Numbered from the stretch's first letter, positions 1 to 13,287 are shown. The stretch: 64,000 bases of DNA from Centropus unirufus (GCA_013397695.1 VYZI01000237.1:675821-739820), one strand, 5' to 3'. The notes: generated by a model from the letters alone, not told the origin. Numbers and translations: made by a program.

Positions 1-1570
1 CATCTTTGTGGAGGACAGCACAACTCTATGTGGTCTTAAAAGAGTCTGAGCTATCACAAGACTCCTTCCAAGTACACGGTGATTATCATCACAACATTCC
101 AGTGTAACCATAATCATTTTTAACAGGTTTTATAGCAACCAAAGTCTAAAGAAACCAGTGGGTAAGCCTGTCTGACCTGCTGCTTGCTGCCTAGAATCTC
201 TCAGGCAACATCTCTCATAAACCATCCTAACAGACGTAGTCACATAAATATTACATCCTAAGCATCTCACACCTCAGGGTCCACAGGTCAATTAATCTAC
301 ATTGACCAAGAAATGATGGCATGAAGAACCTCCCCAAAAACTAAAGCAAGAGGAAGATGTCTCCCCAGCAATGAATCCACACTTTCTCAGCAAAAGATCT
401 GCCAGTCAGCTAAAATACGCACAAATCAAGAGCACATTGAACAAATCTCTTCCTCAGAGATTAGAGGAGACACATCAGTTACTGTCTCAAATCACATTCC
501 CTCTGATAGCCTTAGACTCCACTGATGGTGAAAAACATATTCTAGAGTCACATACATGCAGAACAGAGCCTCCACACAGAAATGTGGGCTCAGCTGTTCA
601 CACCCTTTAAACAGGCAGGCAGAGAAGGATGGCAAAATCTGGTTTCCTATGCTGCAACTGCTCACTGGTCTGGAATTCACGGATAATATTTCTCAGGCTC
701 TATCTCCAGCCTCACTTGGACTCTCAAGGACAACAATAAGTTCACCGAGCAACAGCAATTCCCTGAAGGAGATGTTTGCCATGTGAAAATAGACAAGAAC
801 TTCCAAATTCATTTAATCCGGGTTTTCTTACTGTGCTATAATTTGAGCAATTGTACTGGTACAGCATGTCATGGCTGGTGAGAGAGCTGTCAAAAGCAGA
901 AGTTGCCATTACAGAAGTTTCAGAATGTGCACTTTGTACACTCATTTTTATTACTATTAAAGTAATTACCCCTGGAATAGTATCTATCCCTACTACCTAA
1001 TAGTTTATCCATCAGTTTGATCATCAGCAAAACTGACATCCAGCATCAGGCAGATTATTGCCATCAGAATATTAAAAAAGACAACACTTATTTACTGAGA
1101 TGCTATAATGAAGAATTGGATTTTGCCTACTTGGACAGTGATCCAAAAATAACATTTGTTAATATGCAATAAAACTTCTGGCAATATCCCCACTTACATT
1201 TAATTTTTTCTGCTATACTAGGCAGAAGAAAATATTTTAGTTTTCCATTTAAAAACTGAAAATACTCACTTTAGTAACTATCCATGTCTAACTAATGCTC
1301 TATTTTATGTTTCTTGCAGATGGTTTGTCCCTTTCCCTACTCTCTCCATAACAGACTAGAAAACAAAAGCTGATGGAATCACTGGCAAATTTTAAGAGCG
1401 GCTCCTCGTCTTCTTTTGCCCTCATGGAGCATCCTACCTTCAGCGCACAGCTGAAGTTCTATGTACTAGAAGTTCAATGCCTGCATCTGTTCTCAAAGAA
1501 CTGTAAAAAAAAGCTGAGGAATTTCTGTGGAATTAGAAGCTACATAATGTCCCGGTTTGAAAGCAAACCA
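1..1570. other. Unannotated noncoding sequence
   Basis: This stretch is AT-rich and has stops in all frames. The open frames at 371-610 and 556-786 overlap on the same strand, show no domain or codon pattern, and look like chance. I see no repeat family, RNA gene or splice-bounded exon that I can defend. Confidence 0.6.
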
Positions 1571-1574
1571 GTGA

Positions 1575-2065
1575 GACTCTGAGTCAGAAATACAATTTAA
1601 TAGGAAAAGGAAAACAAAATAAATGCAATAGTACAAAAGAAACCACTGACAGGGTCAGAATACAACCTGACACCCTGTCAGCCAGGGCGGCGGTAAGCAG
1701 TCCAATGAAATGGTAGATGTGGCTCCGTAGAAGAGTCTGTTCCCTCTCGAAAAGTCCAGTGGCAGCCACGCAGCTCCTGTCCTCGGAGAGTCCCGAAGGT
1801 AAGGGCTGCTGTGGTGTTCCAGACTCCTGATCATACAGATGGGAATGCTTTTCCTCTTCCTGGGGGGGACAACTCACAATGGGATGGTGAGTCATGTGGC
1901 AGAGTCCTTGATTGCCCATTGAACAGATATAACTCCTGAGAGCAGCCCCGGCCGGCCCCACCCTAACCGGCTCTGCTCCGGGGGCTCCTAGCGCTGCCGT
2001 CTCTCCTCAGCCGGGGTAAACGGCCGCTGCCCAGAGCAGCGCGCGCCCTCACCTGCTTTAACAGC
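1575..2065 (-). mobile_element. Endogenous retrovirus LTR fragment, probably ERVL-like, minus strand
   Basis: The sequence matches the antisense layout I associate with avian ERVL-type LTRs. It opens with a TTTAATAGG stretch, which on the minus strand gives an ATTAAA poly(A)-like signal. A stretch beginning GGGTCAGAATACAACCTGAC follows at about 1650. Further on comes a segment reading TTGATTGCCCATTGAACAG (about 1908-1926). After that lies a very CpG-rich tail at 1949-2045. No gag, pol or env reading frame adjoins it, so it looks like a solo or truncated LTR. The open frame at 1584-1961 on the minus strand lies inside it and is not a gene. Edges are approximate, since neither the TG nor the CA terminus is clear. 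The family name is from memory of the pattern and needs a repeat-library check. Confidence 0.6.
1949..2045. promoter_or_regulatory. CpG-dense segment at the end of the LTR
   Basis: About twelve CpG dinucleotides fall within roughly 97 bases, including a run of three (CGCGCG) at 2040-2045. CpG is scarce almost everywhere else in the window. Because the host element lies on the minus strand, this segment is at its 5' (U3, promoter) side. Retained CpGs suggest recent insertion or protection from germline methylation. Promoter function is inference only. Confidence 0.4.
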
Positions 2066-5000
2066 TTGTGAAAATGGTAATAGAATACATACCCTTGGGC
2101 ACATCTTACATTGTAACCTAGGACAATAATTCAATAAGAATGTAGAGGGAGAAAAAAATTAGAGACTTAAATCAAGATAGAAAGTAACAGAATACAGCAG
2201 GTGTCTCTCTAAAACTATGTTTCAAACAACTTCAATGAACTATAAGAAAGGGGGATGGAAAGAAGCAGAGATGTAGTTTCCATGATGACATTCATGTTTT
2301 CATTTAAATTAGTTTATTTTTAAACAAATTAAATCTAGTTTAATTTCAAGATCAAGCATTAAATATACTGTTAAACCAGCAATCTACAGATGATTGTGGC
2401 AGTGAACAGGATTTGAAGGGCCCTGGTGCCTGGCTTTATTTATGCTTGATTGGCAGAGTGTCTGGCCGCAACATAAGCCTGGCTGGAGACCATTGCACCC
2501 TCCTAAGTATAGGCCCCATGGTATAGCAAAGATGAAGATTCCCTATAGCCAAAGGCGACTAAATGTTAGTGTGAGTTGTAGTTCTTGCACTTTTTCTTGA
2601 TCGAGTGTATTTAAAGGATATGAATTATTAATCTGACTAGATGTAGGACCATTTTTCTTTGTTTTCCCCACTTCCTCCATCTCCCTGGAATTCTTCCCAG
2701 TGCTCTGTTGTGGTATCTCCTTGCTTGCACCCATGACAAGCTATCTAGAGCAGGTAAGAGTCACAACCATTTACATTTGGTCTTCAGAGTTCTCCATGCA
2801 GTAAGGAATCTGCCCTACCCTTCACCAAGTAGAGTCTGAGGTCTTCTCTCTCGGCCTCGCATGAAAAATTTTTGGCAAGATTTCTCCATTACTGCTTATT
2901 CAAACCACACATTTAATGATAGCACATTGGAGATCAGATACTGCGACAAGAGTGGCAATTCCACTTCCAGAAATGAATACATGCAGCAGAGAAATAAAGC
3001 ATATGCTTCAATTTGTTAGATTTACACTACTAAGTAAGAAAAATGCGCTATTACTAACCTCAAACTCTCAAGAGAACAAAGAACAAGAGGCTTGACTGTC
3101 AGGAGCAAGCAGGTACCCTCTCTGTCCCTGCATAAGAAGTTTACCACGAAAGGAGAAAGTCATTCATAGTGGATACGTCAGACAACTACGGCACAGCCTT
3201 CTTGTCGCTCTCCTACATCTACTGGTCCTTGTTAGAGGTGTAAGAAAATAACTGAATCATTCAAAAAGCCCCGGCCTGAGGTGAAGTTCTATGAATGGGA
3301 CATGGGAAATTGCTGGATGAGACAAGAGCAATGTTCAAAGTTGAGAAAGACACAGTACTCTGAGGGGTGGCTGGGTTGCCAGGTCATATACCTTTCCTTT
3401 AACCATCAAAGGGAAAGGCGTGTGAGAAATGGCCAAACTTCACAGACAACTGAAGGGTTTTTTTGGAGTAGAGTCTTCCAAGGCCACAGTGTCTAGGGAA
3501 CATGTCAGAAATAACAGACAGAAGTAAATACAGCATCAGTAAGTGGAAGTATTGGGAATACTGACTTGAGTATGGATAAAATAACCTGGGGCCATCAGGG
3601 AAAAAAAAAAAGGTTGTTATCAATTGGTTTGCTCATTTGAGAGAAGTCTGGGTCAGAAAAAAGGGGGATAAAAGGGCATTGAGAAAAGGCAGCCAGAAAC
3701 ATCAAAGCTGAACAAGTCTTGCTGAATTTAAAATATTTAATAAAAATTTTTAAAACTGTAAAACCATTCTCCTCTTTAGAAGATTTATGGCATTTCTTTA
3801 TTTCAGTACCGTGTTCAGCCCACATTTATTATTCTGTGCATCAGAAGAACCCAACATCTTAAAAGTCCTTCCATCCTGGAAGAAACATATCTTTCTTAAA
3901 TGTACTTTATATTATTCCGGTTTTCCCTGACTGAAAAAGCCTAGTCCAAAGGTGACTTTGCATTTTTAAGTGACCGTGCCATTAGATATCAAACAGCCAG
4001 AGTAAAACACTCAAGTAATGAGGTACCTCGCTTGAGTTCAAAACAATAAAGCAAGAGGGAAAGATGGTTTGATCTAGAACAAAGACTGCAGTATGTTAGA
4101 AACTGACTGTTTGCAATTACTTTAGGTGAAAGTCTGTAAGCTGTCTAACGGGATTCTGCTGCCATTAAAAAGCTATTTGAGCCATGTTTTCCTGCTTGCT
4201 GATAAACACACAGCTCATAGAGCAGCCACTGCCTCATATTTCCTGTGGGACCAAGCTGTAACTTTGCAATCCTATATATTAAGCTTTGAATGCTGACACA
4301 TCATAAAAATAAAAAGCAAACAAAGAGAAAAAGCTTCCACATACTTTGAAAGAATTTTAAAAGAGAAGATTAAGCTGCTGGTGGTTGATTGCTCCTTGCA
4401 GAGTATTTTGTGAGTTTCTTTCCTTGCTGACACCCAAGATCCACTCCATTGTGTCCTTCAGACAAACACTGTCTGACATCACAATTTTGCTATCAAAGAC
4501 AACTTCCTTGAACTCTTTTCTGCCTTCAAAACCCAGTTCCCTCCCTTTTCCCTCCCCCAGTCCCCGCATATATCCATGCTCTTCTACCCACAGACACCCT
4601 CTAGTCACCCCCACCTTGAAGACAGCCAGTGTCCATAATTTCCATCCTTTTGCCCATCATCTCATCCCTTTTTTTCCTAGCTTATTGAAAAAAAAAAGAA
4701 ACTGCAGTTTAACACCCTTTCCATGTTTTTATGAACACTTTGAATAAATGTTCTTTGTATGTAGATTATAAATAAATCGCAGTTTCCTACATAACTCCAT
4801 AATACCTCCAACAGTAGAGCACAAATCCCTCTGGTATTTTCCTTTCCAAATATTCAATCTTGGTTTCTCAGAAAAATCCCCCATCTTTGAGTTTTCAATG
4901 TGGTTGAAAATTAATATGAATAAAACACTGGACTTTCAGACACAATGCAATAGAATATGATGATCAGCTTGTTGTAATTAAAAAAGTAAAGTGCATCTTT

Positions 5001-7005
5001 TTGTAATTCCGTTTGCAGAGACCATGATAAGATTCTTCTGTCTCTGAACCAGCTCTCTTAATTCCTGTTTTCCATTTAGACCTGATTGCATCCTGTCCAT
5101 CCAGTGCTGACCAGCCATAACCTGGACTTCATATCCAATTCCCACAAGACATAAATGAAGTTAGATAGTTTATGATGTCTTGGTCTTGGAGTCCTAAAGA
5201 GGGGACATAGATAGCCAAAAAACATTCCCTGAACAAATCAAACTGGGTGGCCTGCAGACTATTGGTTGGGCCACAGATACAGGGCTTATTTACAACTCAG
5301 TCTAGCACAGGGGAACAACCATTTCCACATGGTCCTTAAGAAATTTCAGGGGTAAATAATGATCCCTGGGAAAGGAGTTTTATGTACACAGTTTTTATGA
5401 AGTGCACCCTATGTGCATGTTTACAAACAAAGAAGCAAAGTCAAGTCTGTATTTTTAATGAAAATGGAGAGGGAGTAGATCTCTTTTTTAGTGCAGCAAA
5501 GCCTACAATCAGTCTCTTGTCAACCTCTACTGCCAGAGAATTTCCCTTGCAGAGCCATTCCTGAATGTCATATTTTATTAATAAATAGTATTTACAGAAG
5601 AACTGGAAACATCATGTTTATTTGGCTCTTCTCCACCTGTTTGGGTTTTTTTACCTAAAGTTTTCTCTCTATGCAGCAGGATTTATATGACTGCCACAGT
5701 TGTCTTCTATTCAGTACACTTGATATAAGTAGAGCATTTCTGCTGCAAAACTATTAGACTGACAGCAGAAGCCAAAACACCTAAGGCACCAAGCATGTAA
5801 TGCTACAAGACACCATAGAGACCTCTAACCTAGGCTATAGATGGTCCATTAGAAATGATCAATAAAATGTAATAGCACCCAACAATTGACACTCTGTGAC
5901 GGTTGACGTGGGTCCTCTAGCTGAAAGATGAAAATGTATTTCCTCAAACTGTTCCATATGCATCTCATTTCTAAGTTTCTTTTACATTACTTTGGGTATG
6001 TTGCAGGTGTCTCACTATGGTGTACCTATTTATTGTGTATTCGTTGCTCATTGGAGTGAGATGTGTGCTCAGCTGTGTAGCACAGTGTAAGGTTTGACAG
6101 TAAATTTCTAAAACAATTCTCCCTTTAATATTTTAATATTTAAAAAATCACTCTCTTCCACCAATATCTCCAGCATCCTCCCCCACTGCATCAGCTGTTC
6201 TTGTTTGCAAGGTTCCAACTTTGTACCAGTAATATTCTAGGTTGAATATGTGGAATATTGGAGATGATATAAAAAAAATGACAATTCACAGCTCAAAAAA
6301 ACTCTTCTCTGAAGATGCAATTACTCTTATACAGAGAAAAAAAATTAACGCCAGTGCACGACTGAATCTGTAGATTTTTGTCCTGGTCCTTATGAGCTGT
6401 TCTCACGCTGCATGTCCTTCAGTCCTCCCCTGTCCCTGGCTCATTCATTCCTGATGTCACTGCAGAGCAACATATGGAAAAGTAAGGCTTCAGCTGCCAA
6501 TAAACTCTTAGACTTAGGCTTAGACTGCAATTAATTTTTTAACATCAGTTATTGTTTCTGGCCATGTTGAGTGAAAAAAAAAGCTACAAAGACAGCTCAA
6601 TGGATTTTTAGTTCATCATCTCTGAAAATGTGTTACTTACTTTCCAGTATGGGCCCTGGATATTCACTTGTCCCTTGTGGTACCCCCCATTCAGGTGCAC
6701 TGATGGGATCTGAACCCTCCAATTCAGTGCTAAGACATTCAAATCATCGATGGGATGTTTACATTGGGATGTTATGATGGGGAGTTTACATCTCTATTAA
6801 CCTATTCCCTGGCCCTGAGGCCAAGCAGCAAAGTCTGCTTATGCCCGTATTTTTATAATTCCTTTAGCCTTCATAACAGGGTAACAGATCCAAACGGCCT
6901 TTGGGGAATTCATGCAATTAAATGAAGGCTATGTACTGACAGGAAATGTAAATTACCTATGAAGACCTCTTCTACCCTGACAGCAATAAAGTTCTGAAAG
7001 AGGAT
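2066..7005. other. Unannotated noncoding sequence
   Basis: AT-rich single-copy-looking DNA. The longest open frames are 4385-4747 on the plus strand and 4357-4614 on the minus strand. They overlap each other in a pyrimidine-rich tract, which keeps stops rare by composition rather than by coding. Short A and T runs occur, for example near 3600 and 4687. I recognise no exon, RNA gene or repeat family here. Confidence 0.55.
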
Positions 7006-7009
7006 GCCA

Positions 7010-7160
7010 GAAAGGCTGTGAAAATTCCGTTCTTGGAGATGTTCAGATCTTGATATGGCACGGCCCCTGAGCACCTGGCTCCACCTGGACCTCTTTCAAG
7101 CATGAGGTTAGATGAGGTGATTTCCAGAATTGCCTTCCAACCAAATTTATACTAGGAATG
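7010..7160 (+). repeat. CR1 LINE 3'-end fragment, plus strand
   Basis: The segment follows the order of the CR1 3' untranslated tail: a 'cttggagatgttcagat' start (7033 onward), a 'cccctgagcacctgg' middle, then 'gaggttagatgaggtgatttccag' followed by 'gccttccaacc' and an AT-rich end. In an intact CR1 this runs into short octamer repeats, which are blurred here. The copy is severely 5'-truncated, carries no coding sequence and is clearly old. The 5' edge could lie a few tens of bases further left. Confidence 0.72.
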
Positions 7161-8610
7161 GTCCTTGGCATTTGATGACTTCCAGATAGTGTTTGGAAAA
7201 TGTTTGAGAGATTGCATTTGGTACAGACGAAACCATGCCAAGGTTTTTGGTAAAAATGTAACAATAGAGAAGATCAAGTTCCAGTGCTCATGGATATTCC
7301 CTGTCACCAGCTAATTGTCTGGAAGAGATGTAGACAGAGATCTCAATATTCCCAAAGTCACACAGCTTTGGGAGAGCAGGAACATCAATGCTCACTCTCT
7401 ATCTGCAGTTTACTCCAGGTCACCTGGTACACTCTTTCTTCATCAAGATGGTTTTTTGTTAGAGCATCCAGATTAAACTGAGGTGAAATCTTGATAGGTC
7501 TTTTATTTGTTATGTTATAGTTCTGGTTGGACTAGTATTTTCACATTCAGCTGTTTCTTACTGATACCAACCTCAAGCCAAGTACAGATCACCTCTTTCG
7601 TAAATGAGATTCAGAGACGTTGAAGGCCACATGCTTCAGGACAAAGTCATTCTCATGTACTTTTCAGAATCTGGAATTTAAGTGAATAGTTTGATGTCAA
7701 AAAAGACAAATAACATCAGAGACCTTTATTTAAAGGCCTTAGGACTAAATTGGGCACCTAATCATCAAGTTTCAAATATGACCCCCTCTATAATCTTTAC
7801 ACAGATTGACATGTTTGTACTACTGGTCGTTGTGTGTATCTCTATAGGTTTGTTTAGGCAGGTGAGCATTTTCTTTGCCCCGGTTCTAGGAAGACTAGGT
7901 GCTGGTAAACTCTGGTTTGAAAGTCCTGAGATTAATAAAATCAGTAGGACAAACCATATCAAGAGCAAAATTCTGCCTAGTGCTGCCAGCTACTGGATCA
8001 GCATATGTTAACATCAGAAAGACCCTGCAGATAAACCATGTTTTGCATTTCATGATTGTTTTCAAAGCCATAACTGGGAGCAAAACTGTGGTCTTCATTC
8101 GGGAATCTACAGTAGTTATTGCTTTCTTATTTATGGATGAGAGGTGCTTTGCCATAATTTTACATAGCAAGGTGAAATAACCTTCCTAAAGTCATCTGAT
8201 TTGCCAAAGGCAGACCCAGGAGAGCTTGTTCTGCTAAGTGCCAGCACACAACCAGCATAACTGTTTGGAACTGAAGTAATCTTTATATTTGACTTTTGAG
8301 TCATGTGCTTTGGTTAATATTAGTTACTGACTTGCTTGGCATGAGAGTCTGGATTGCTGACACCTGAGGCTGCGGGCTGCAACCTGGCAACACAGCGAAC
8401 TCAGGCTGAACTCTTTCTGAATCCAAGAAGAATGACTAGCAGTTTTATATGTCCCTGATATATTGTGACTTAACTAACATGATGAAATTGTCATTAACAT
8501 AATGAAATTATATAAGTTAAATTAACAAAGAGTGTAAGCTTAGCAATAAGAAATTGGAGTTAATACTATGGTCCAACTAAAAGGAACCATAATTTTTGGA
8601 GATGATTTAA
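7161..8610. other. Unannotated noncoding sequence
   Basis: Open frames at 7682-8011, 7899-8180 (plus) and 7895-8170 (minus) overlap each other on both strands, so at most one could be real, and none shows recognisable protein features. At about 8468-8510 a short local duplication (TAACATGATGAAATT followed by TAACATAATGAAATT) is visible. Nothing else can be named. Confidence 0.5.
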
Positions 8611-8732
8611 GAGACTGTTCTGCCTGGTTTCAGGAGAAGACTGATGGATCTCAGGTGCAGACAGCAAAGAAAGAGACTACTCTGCTTGGATTCAGCAGAA
8701 GACAGATGGGATCCAAGTGCAGATGAAATAAA
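8611..8732 (+). repeat. Diverged tandem duplication, unit about 62 bp
   Basis: Copy one begins GAGACTGTTCTGCCTGG at 8611 and copy two begins GAGACTACTCTGCTTGG at 8673. Both continue through 'TTCAG(G/C)AGAAGAC(T/A)GATGG' to 'GGTGCAGA/AGTGCAGA'. The two copies align almost without gaps and differ at scattered positions, so the duplication is real but not recent. No similar third copy was noticed. It could be a relic inside an old LTR, since duplicated enhancer units are common in retroviral U3 regions, but the surroundings do not let me name a family. Confidence 0.65.
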
Positions 8733-11700
8733 AGATTGTGAAACTGGGTAGAGGAGTCTGCACCAAAAATGCAGTCATCAAAGAGGACAAGTGACTGTTA
8801 AATAATTTGATGGAACAAAAGACACTCACATGCTGCGTGTACAGGGGATGTAATAGATTGTGAGGATTGAAAAAGCACAGGAAAATTATTGGGTGGGGAG
8901 GGGTGGAAAGGTCATCTTTGGAAATAGCCAGCTCAAGTTATAATAAACCAACTCTATGGCAAAAACTAGGGGCAGGAGTTTTTTTAAACATAAATTCCAT
9001 TTCTCTCATTTGAATGAGCTATTTCCCCATCTTACAAATATAATTGTTTACTTCTGTGGCTAGTCTTTCCCATTGAATGAGTAATATTAATCGATTAGGC
9101 ACTCAGTCTTTTCCCCGAGCATCACTGACAGATGGCCGTATTAGTGATCTCTCTATAAGTAGAAATGTAATGTTGCTATTCCCTCAGCCCATTGGAGCAA
9201 AGAATATTTATTACCCACCTTGTATTTGTTTCCTTTACAGCTCATGCACTTTACACCTTTCAAAAAGAGTCCCTGGATGCCACTGATAAAAGAGCAGTTA
9301 CCTCTGAATGCCGGCTTTGAGGCATTCAGTAGATCAGCAGTATATGAAACAGCAAGGACAACAAAACAAGCTGGATAATTCTTCTATACTAAAAATAAAC
9401 AGTGAGTAACCATTTACATTTAAATAAGCATATTCAGCATGTTCACATATTATATTCTAATTACTTAATAGCTTGAACTTTGTTAAACGGTGCATTTTAT
9501 AGTACACATTCAATCTTTCTTATATTGTACTGATGATGCTGACAGCAGCAAGTAATTGATCTGGGCTATGCTTCAGGTACTCAAGTAAATCTTGATCTTT
9601 TTCTCTTCCTCACACACTCATTCAATTAATTTCTCTCTAACTTTGATTGACATTCCTCTTTTTTTCAAGGATTCCCAAACTTTATTTCCCCAAACATGCT
9701 TTGTCATTCAATTTAGCTCCTAAACTCCTTCCATTTTGCACACTTCAGTCTTTCTCTTCTGGCTGCAGATACATCTCTCCTAAATCTTTCTTCCCCTAAG
9801 TCCCAAAAATCCTTTCTCATTCCAGCCATCTCAGTTTTCTTGCATTTTTGGTGGGACAAAATTAGATGCTCAGGCAGTGACATAAAGCTTCAGCTGCTAT
9901 TGCTGCTGGGCTAAGGGAGCTCTGTACAACCCACAGTTTGGAAGACTCCTGCTATTAAGTGGGATAAACAGGGCTAAGTTGCCATTCGTACAAAAAGGGC
10001 AGAAAATATATTTCTTACTGAGATGAAAGTAAGACTGAGAAAACACACCAAAAAAATGCTGCTGCATTAACAATTAAATTGATGGTTTTCCCTGCCTGGT
10101 TGCCTCCCTTGCCCCAAGCTCTGTGAAGTTAAGGCTTCACTCAGACCATCTGTTAAGTCCCTTACTTCTCCCATGGTAGAACTTGCATGTCTTGTATAGC
10201 TCAAAAATAATAGTAGAAGGGTTCCTTGATTGTGGAAATCTCCCCTCTTTTAAAAAATATCTGCTAATAGAAAGGAACAAAAACATTGCAGGGAATTTAT
10301 GCCTCAGGGAAGGACCACAGTTACCCTGAGGAATACTTTACACTATTTCTCAAGTGTCAGAGACATTTTGGCAAAACAATATACTATGCTTCACTTTTTG
10401 CATGCACAAAAATGTTGAAGCTCAAGGCAAAATTTCTACTGATTAAAGCACTTATTCTGACATTCCTTATGACTGCAATAAGTATTTTAACATTAAGAAC
10501 ATCTACTCTTAACTGCTCTTATGTCTTTAAAAGGACAGTGATTCATTATTTCAAGCTACAGTTTGAAAAGCAGAGCATTGCTGGATGTTATGAAAATAAT
10601 TTTATTTTCAATGAAGAGACAACCATTTGCAGAATTATGTTTCTTGCTGTTGGAAAAGCTTCCAAATGACTCTGCTACCTTCCCCCACCACCCAAAAAAA
10701 GAAAAAGTTGAAAATTAAAGGAGAATATTCTTAAATGAGTTCTGATTCATAAAGTTTCTCTCATATTAAATCCTGTTCTTAATTGGGCTGCTGGCATAGC
10801 AGTGCAGTGAAACATCTTTCCAGATCAACGTGAACTGGGCTAAGTATGCAAGTGTGTGCTATTAAGTCACCACTGGTAAAGACAGATTGCAGCTTAGCTT
10901 TGCTGGAGTGCATCTACCAGACCTTGTGTTTATGTAATTGGCTATTGTCATTCCACAAGATTTGGTCTCACTAATGCTGTAGAATTATAAGGAACCTCTC
11001 AAATTGTAATCGGTGCAATATAATGTACAGCACAGCCCCAGCCAACCAACAATTATAATGTCAATACGACACAGCCAGCTGTGAGTACTGCACGTGCACT
11101 TTGGAGCTGAGGTATTGTTCATTTTTTAGTGAATTTCTCATCTATAGCATTCCATTTGTGGGTGCTCTAAATAAAGCTGAAATTATTTAAACCCTCTGCA
11201 AGCAATAAGCTTCCAGTAGTTCTTTGATTACTGATACATAACAAAGGGCAATCTAAGTATTTTATCAGAAGTCATCCTTAATACCAACTCTGTAACAATT
11301 AAAGATGATGATGTAAATAGCCACTGAAAAATAATGTGAATATGTCCATTTTGATAACATCTCAAGTCTTGAACCCAGATGGAGTTAAATCTGCTGGTAT
11401 AGATGCTATAGAAATCATTAAAGGAATCAGGCCTTTTAAATAGAAAAGCCTTTTATTAGAAGCTGTTTACAGCAATGGGTATTTTTATATGGTAGGACAG
11501 GCTTCCAAAGAGCATACATAACTGAGTTTATAGAGGCCATAGGGATGCAAAGAAAAACAGGATGACTGTTTTTTCACACTTTCCAATTAGGCTTGGGTTT
11601 TTATCCTTGTCTAAATGAAAAATTACATACATCTGAGCAAGGCTGATCCCCATACACACTTCCCTATGCTAAACAAGCCAAATTTATTTTACTCATCATT

Positions 11701-13180
11701 TCTGGTTTCCTCTTTTCATCTAGAAATCTTAATCCCTTTCTTAAGGTAGAGTTTAAAGTATCTCATCAACTAAACACATGTAAAGTAAGAAAATGAGTAC
11801 ACTTTGGCTAGATTTATGTACTGCAGGAGGTGCTGCAATTTAGAGATGACCAAATCAATAGCAAATAAATCTGGACTGCCTGTTTTTTTCACCTGTTTCC
11901 TGTAATAAGGAATATTTAGGAAACCTGGCACAAGTGACGTTCAGAAAGGGGGCCTTTGGCTCCCTACTTAGCTGCTCCATCATGAAATGTTGCGATAGTC
12001 AAAAAAGTGACTGCAGAAAAGTGGTCCCTAGGTTTTGTAAACAGGGGTTTGCTGTGGGGCTCCTGCGGCATGTACTGAATTCAATGGCTGTTGTGAGATT
12101 TCTTTTTCTCTCTATCTCTCTTTCCTGCACCTAGGGATGAGCTATTCATGTCATGATCAACTCTCCTACCTCTCCCACAGTATTGCCATTGTATGACTCC
12201 AGGAAGCTTTTCACCTGCCTAAGGAAAGTAAGTTCTGCTAATTAGTTCAATGCAAGGACCTTTACATTTAGCCATGCTCCTCAGTATCCTAATAGCCTTT
12301 TTTTTTCCTTCCTGATGATAAAGCTTCAATACTGCACCGCTTTGTCCAAACGTCCTACCAGAAAAGATGTGCATTATAGTAGAGGTATGGGAGCTTCAGT
12401 ACACCGATTGCTCTCAGTTGCTGCATTTCCACAAATCCAGGACTGAGTAGGACTGAGTACTAAAGCCTCAGTCATCTCACACTACCAAAGGCTTCCCCTA
12501 ATGCAGAGTATATCACAATCCATCTTGTTCTGCCAGTCAGATATTTTTGTAATGAGTTACTTTACTGGTACAGACTGATGGATTTATGCTTTTAGGCAAC
12601 TTTCCACACTCACTTTTAGAACATCCCCCTCACTGCTGGGACACTCATCATCTTAGTGATTCCTTTTAGCACTCTCCTTGTTGACTCTGATGCTCTGTTC
12701 CTGCCTGCGCCACAATCTTTCCCTGCACTGTGACCCTATCCATTGCAACTAGGCAAAACGGGTGTCCGTCTGCCAGTTCTTGAAAGGCTTTAAGTGAGAT
12801 GAACTCAAGTTCTTATGAGACACCCCTTTAGGGAGGTGCAATGCGTGCCACAGGAGTGGGCAAACTGTATGGTTGGTGAAGCGCAGCCTTCAGAGGTTTA
12901 CGGCTCACAGTTCCAACATTCTAGAGCAGCAAAGCCCTGCGATTGCACTGCATCTGAGTAGCCCTCCTAAGCCCGTGTTGATTGTGTAGAAGATGCACTG
13001 ATGAGTAGTCCCTTTGCAGACTTCTGCCTCCAGTAGTTTGGGCTGGCAAGTTGGAGACATAGAGCTGTGAAGCTTTCCCTACTATCTCTCTGATTACAGT
13101 AGTGGTCAAGCCTTTATTGCACTCAGAGAGGCAGTGAAGTAGGCTTCGGCCAACATTTTACCATCCTGTTATAAAAAACA
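8733..13180. other. Unannotated noncoding sequence
   Basis: No gene is supported. The longest open frame, 10286-10669 on the plus strand (127 codons), has a lysine- and isoleucine-rich composition expected from AT-rich noncoding DNA and matches nothing I know. The stretch at about 10850-11330 looks evenly mixed and free of obvious repeats; it is picked out under findings as a possible conserved noncoding element. The direct doublet 'aggactgagt' near 12440 is trivial. Confidence 0.5.
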
Positions 13181-13193
13181 CTGTCTCTACCCA

Positions 13194-13258
13194 GTTCCAA
13201 TCACAGCTCTTCAAAATGAACTCACAGGAGATGTCTCCCTGTGTTGGGATAGCTTTGC
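13194..13258 (+). repeat. Left copy of a diverged direct repeat
   Basis: A segment of about 65 bp reading 'cacagctcttcaaaat...tctccc...gatagcttt' recurs in diverged form at about 14512-14575. The alignment is nearly gap-free, about two thirds of positions agree by my hand count, and many of the differences are transitions. The pair brackets a gap, a CR1 piece and a GC-richer block. Confidence 0.45.
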
Positions 13259-13287
13259 TCAGCATTATTTCATTTATTTAATTACTA

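Noticed and set aside
1584..1961. 125-codon minus-strand frame
   Set aside because: It lies inside the LTR at 1575-2065 and does not correspond to a retroviral protein.
4385..4747. 120-codon plus-strand frame rich in serine and proline
   Set aside because: It lies in a pyrimidine-rich tract where stops are rare by composition, and a minus-strand frame overlaps it.
10286..10669. 127-codon plus-strand frame with a hydrophobic middle, considered as a small membrane protein
   Set aside because: The hydrophobic stretch follows from AT-rich codons. I saw no promoter, splice site or family match.
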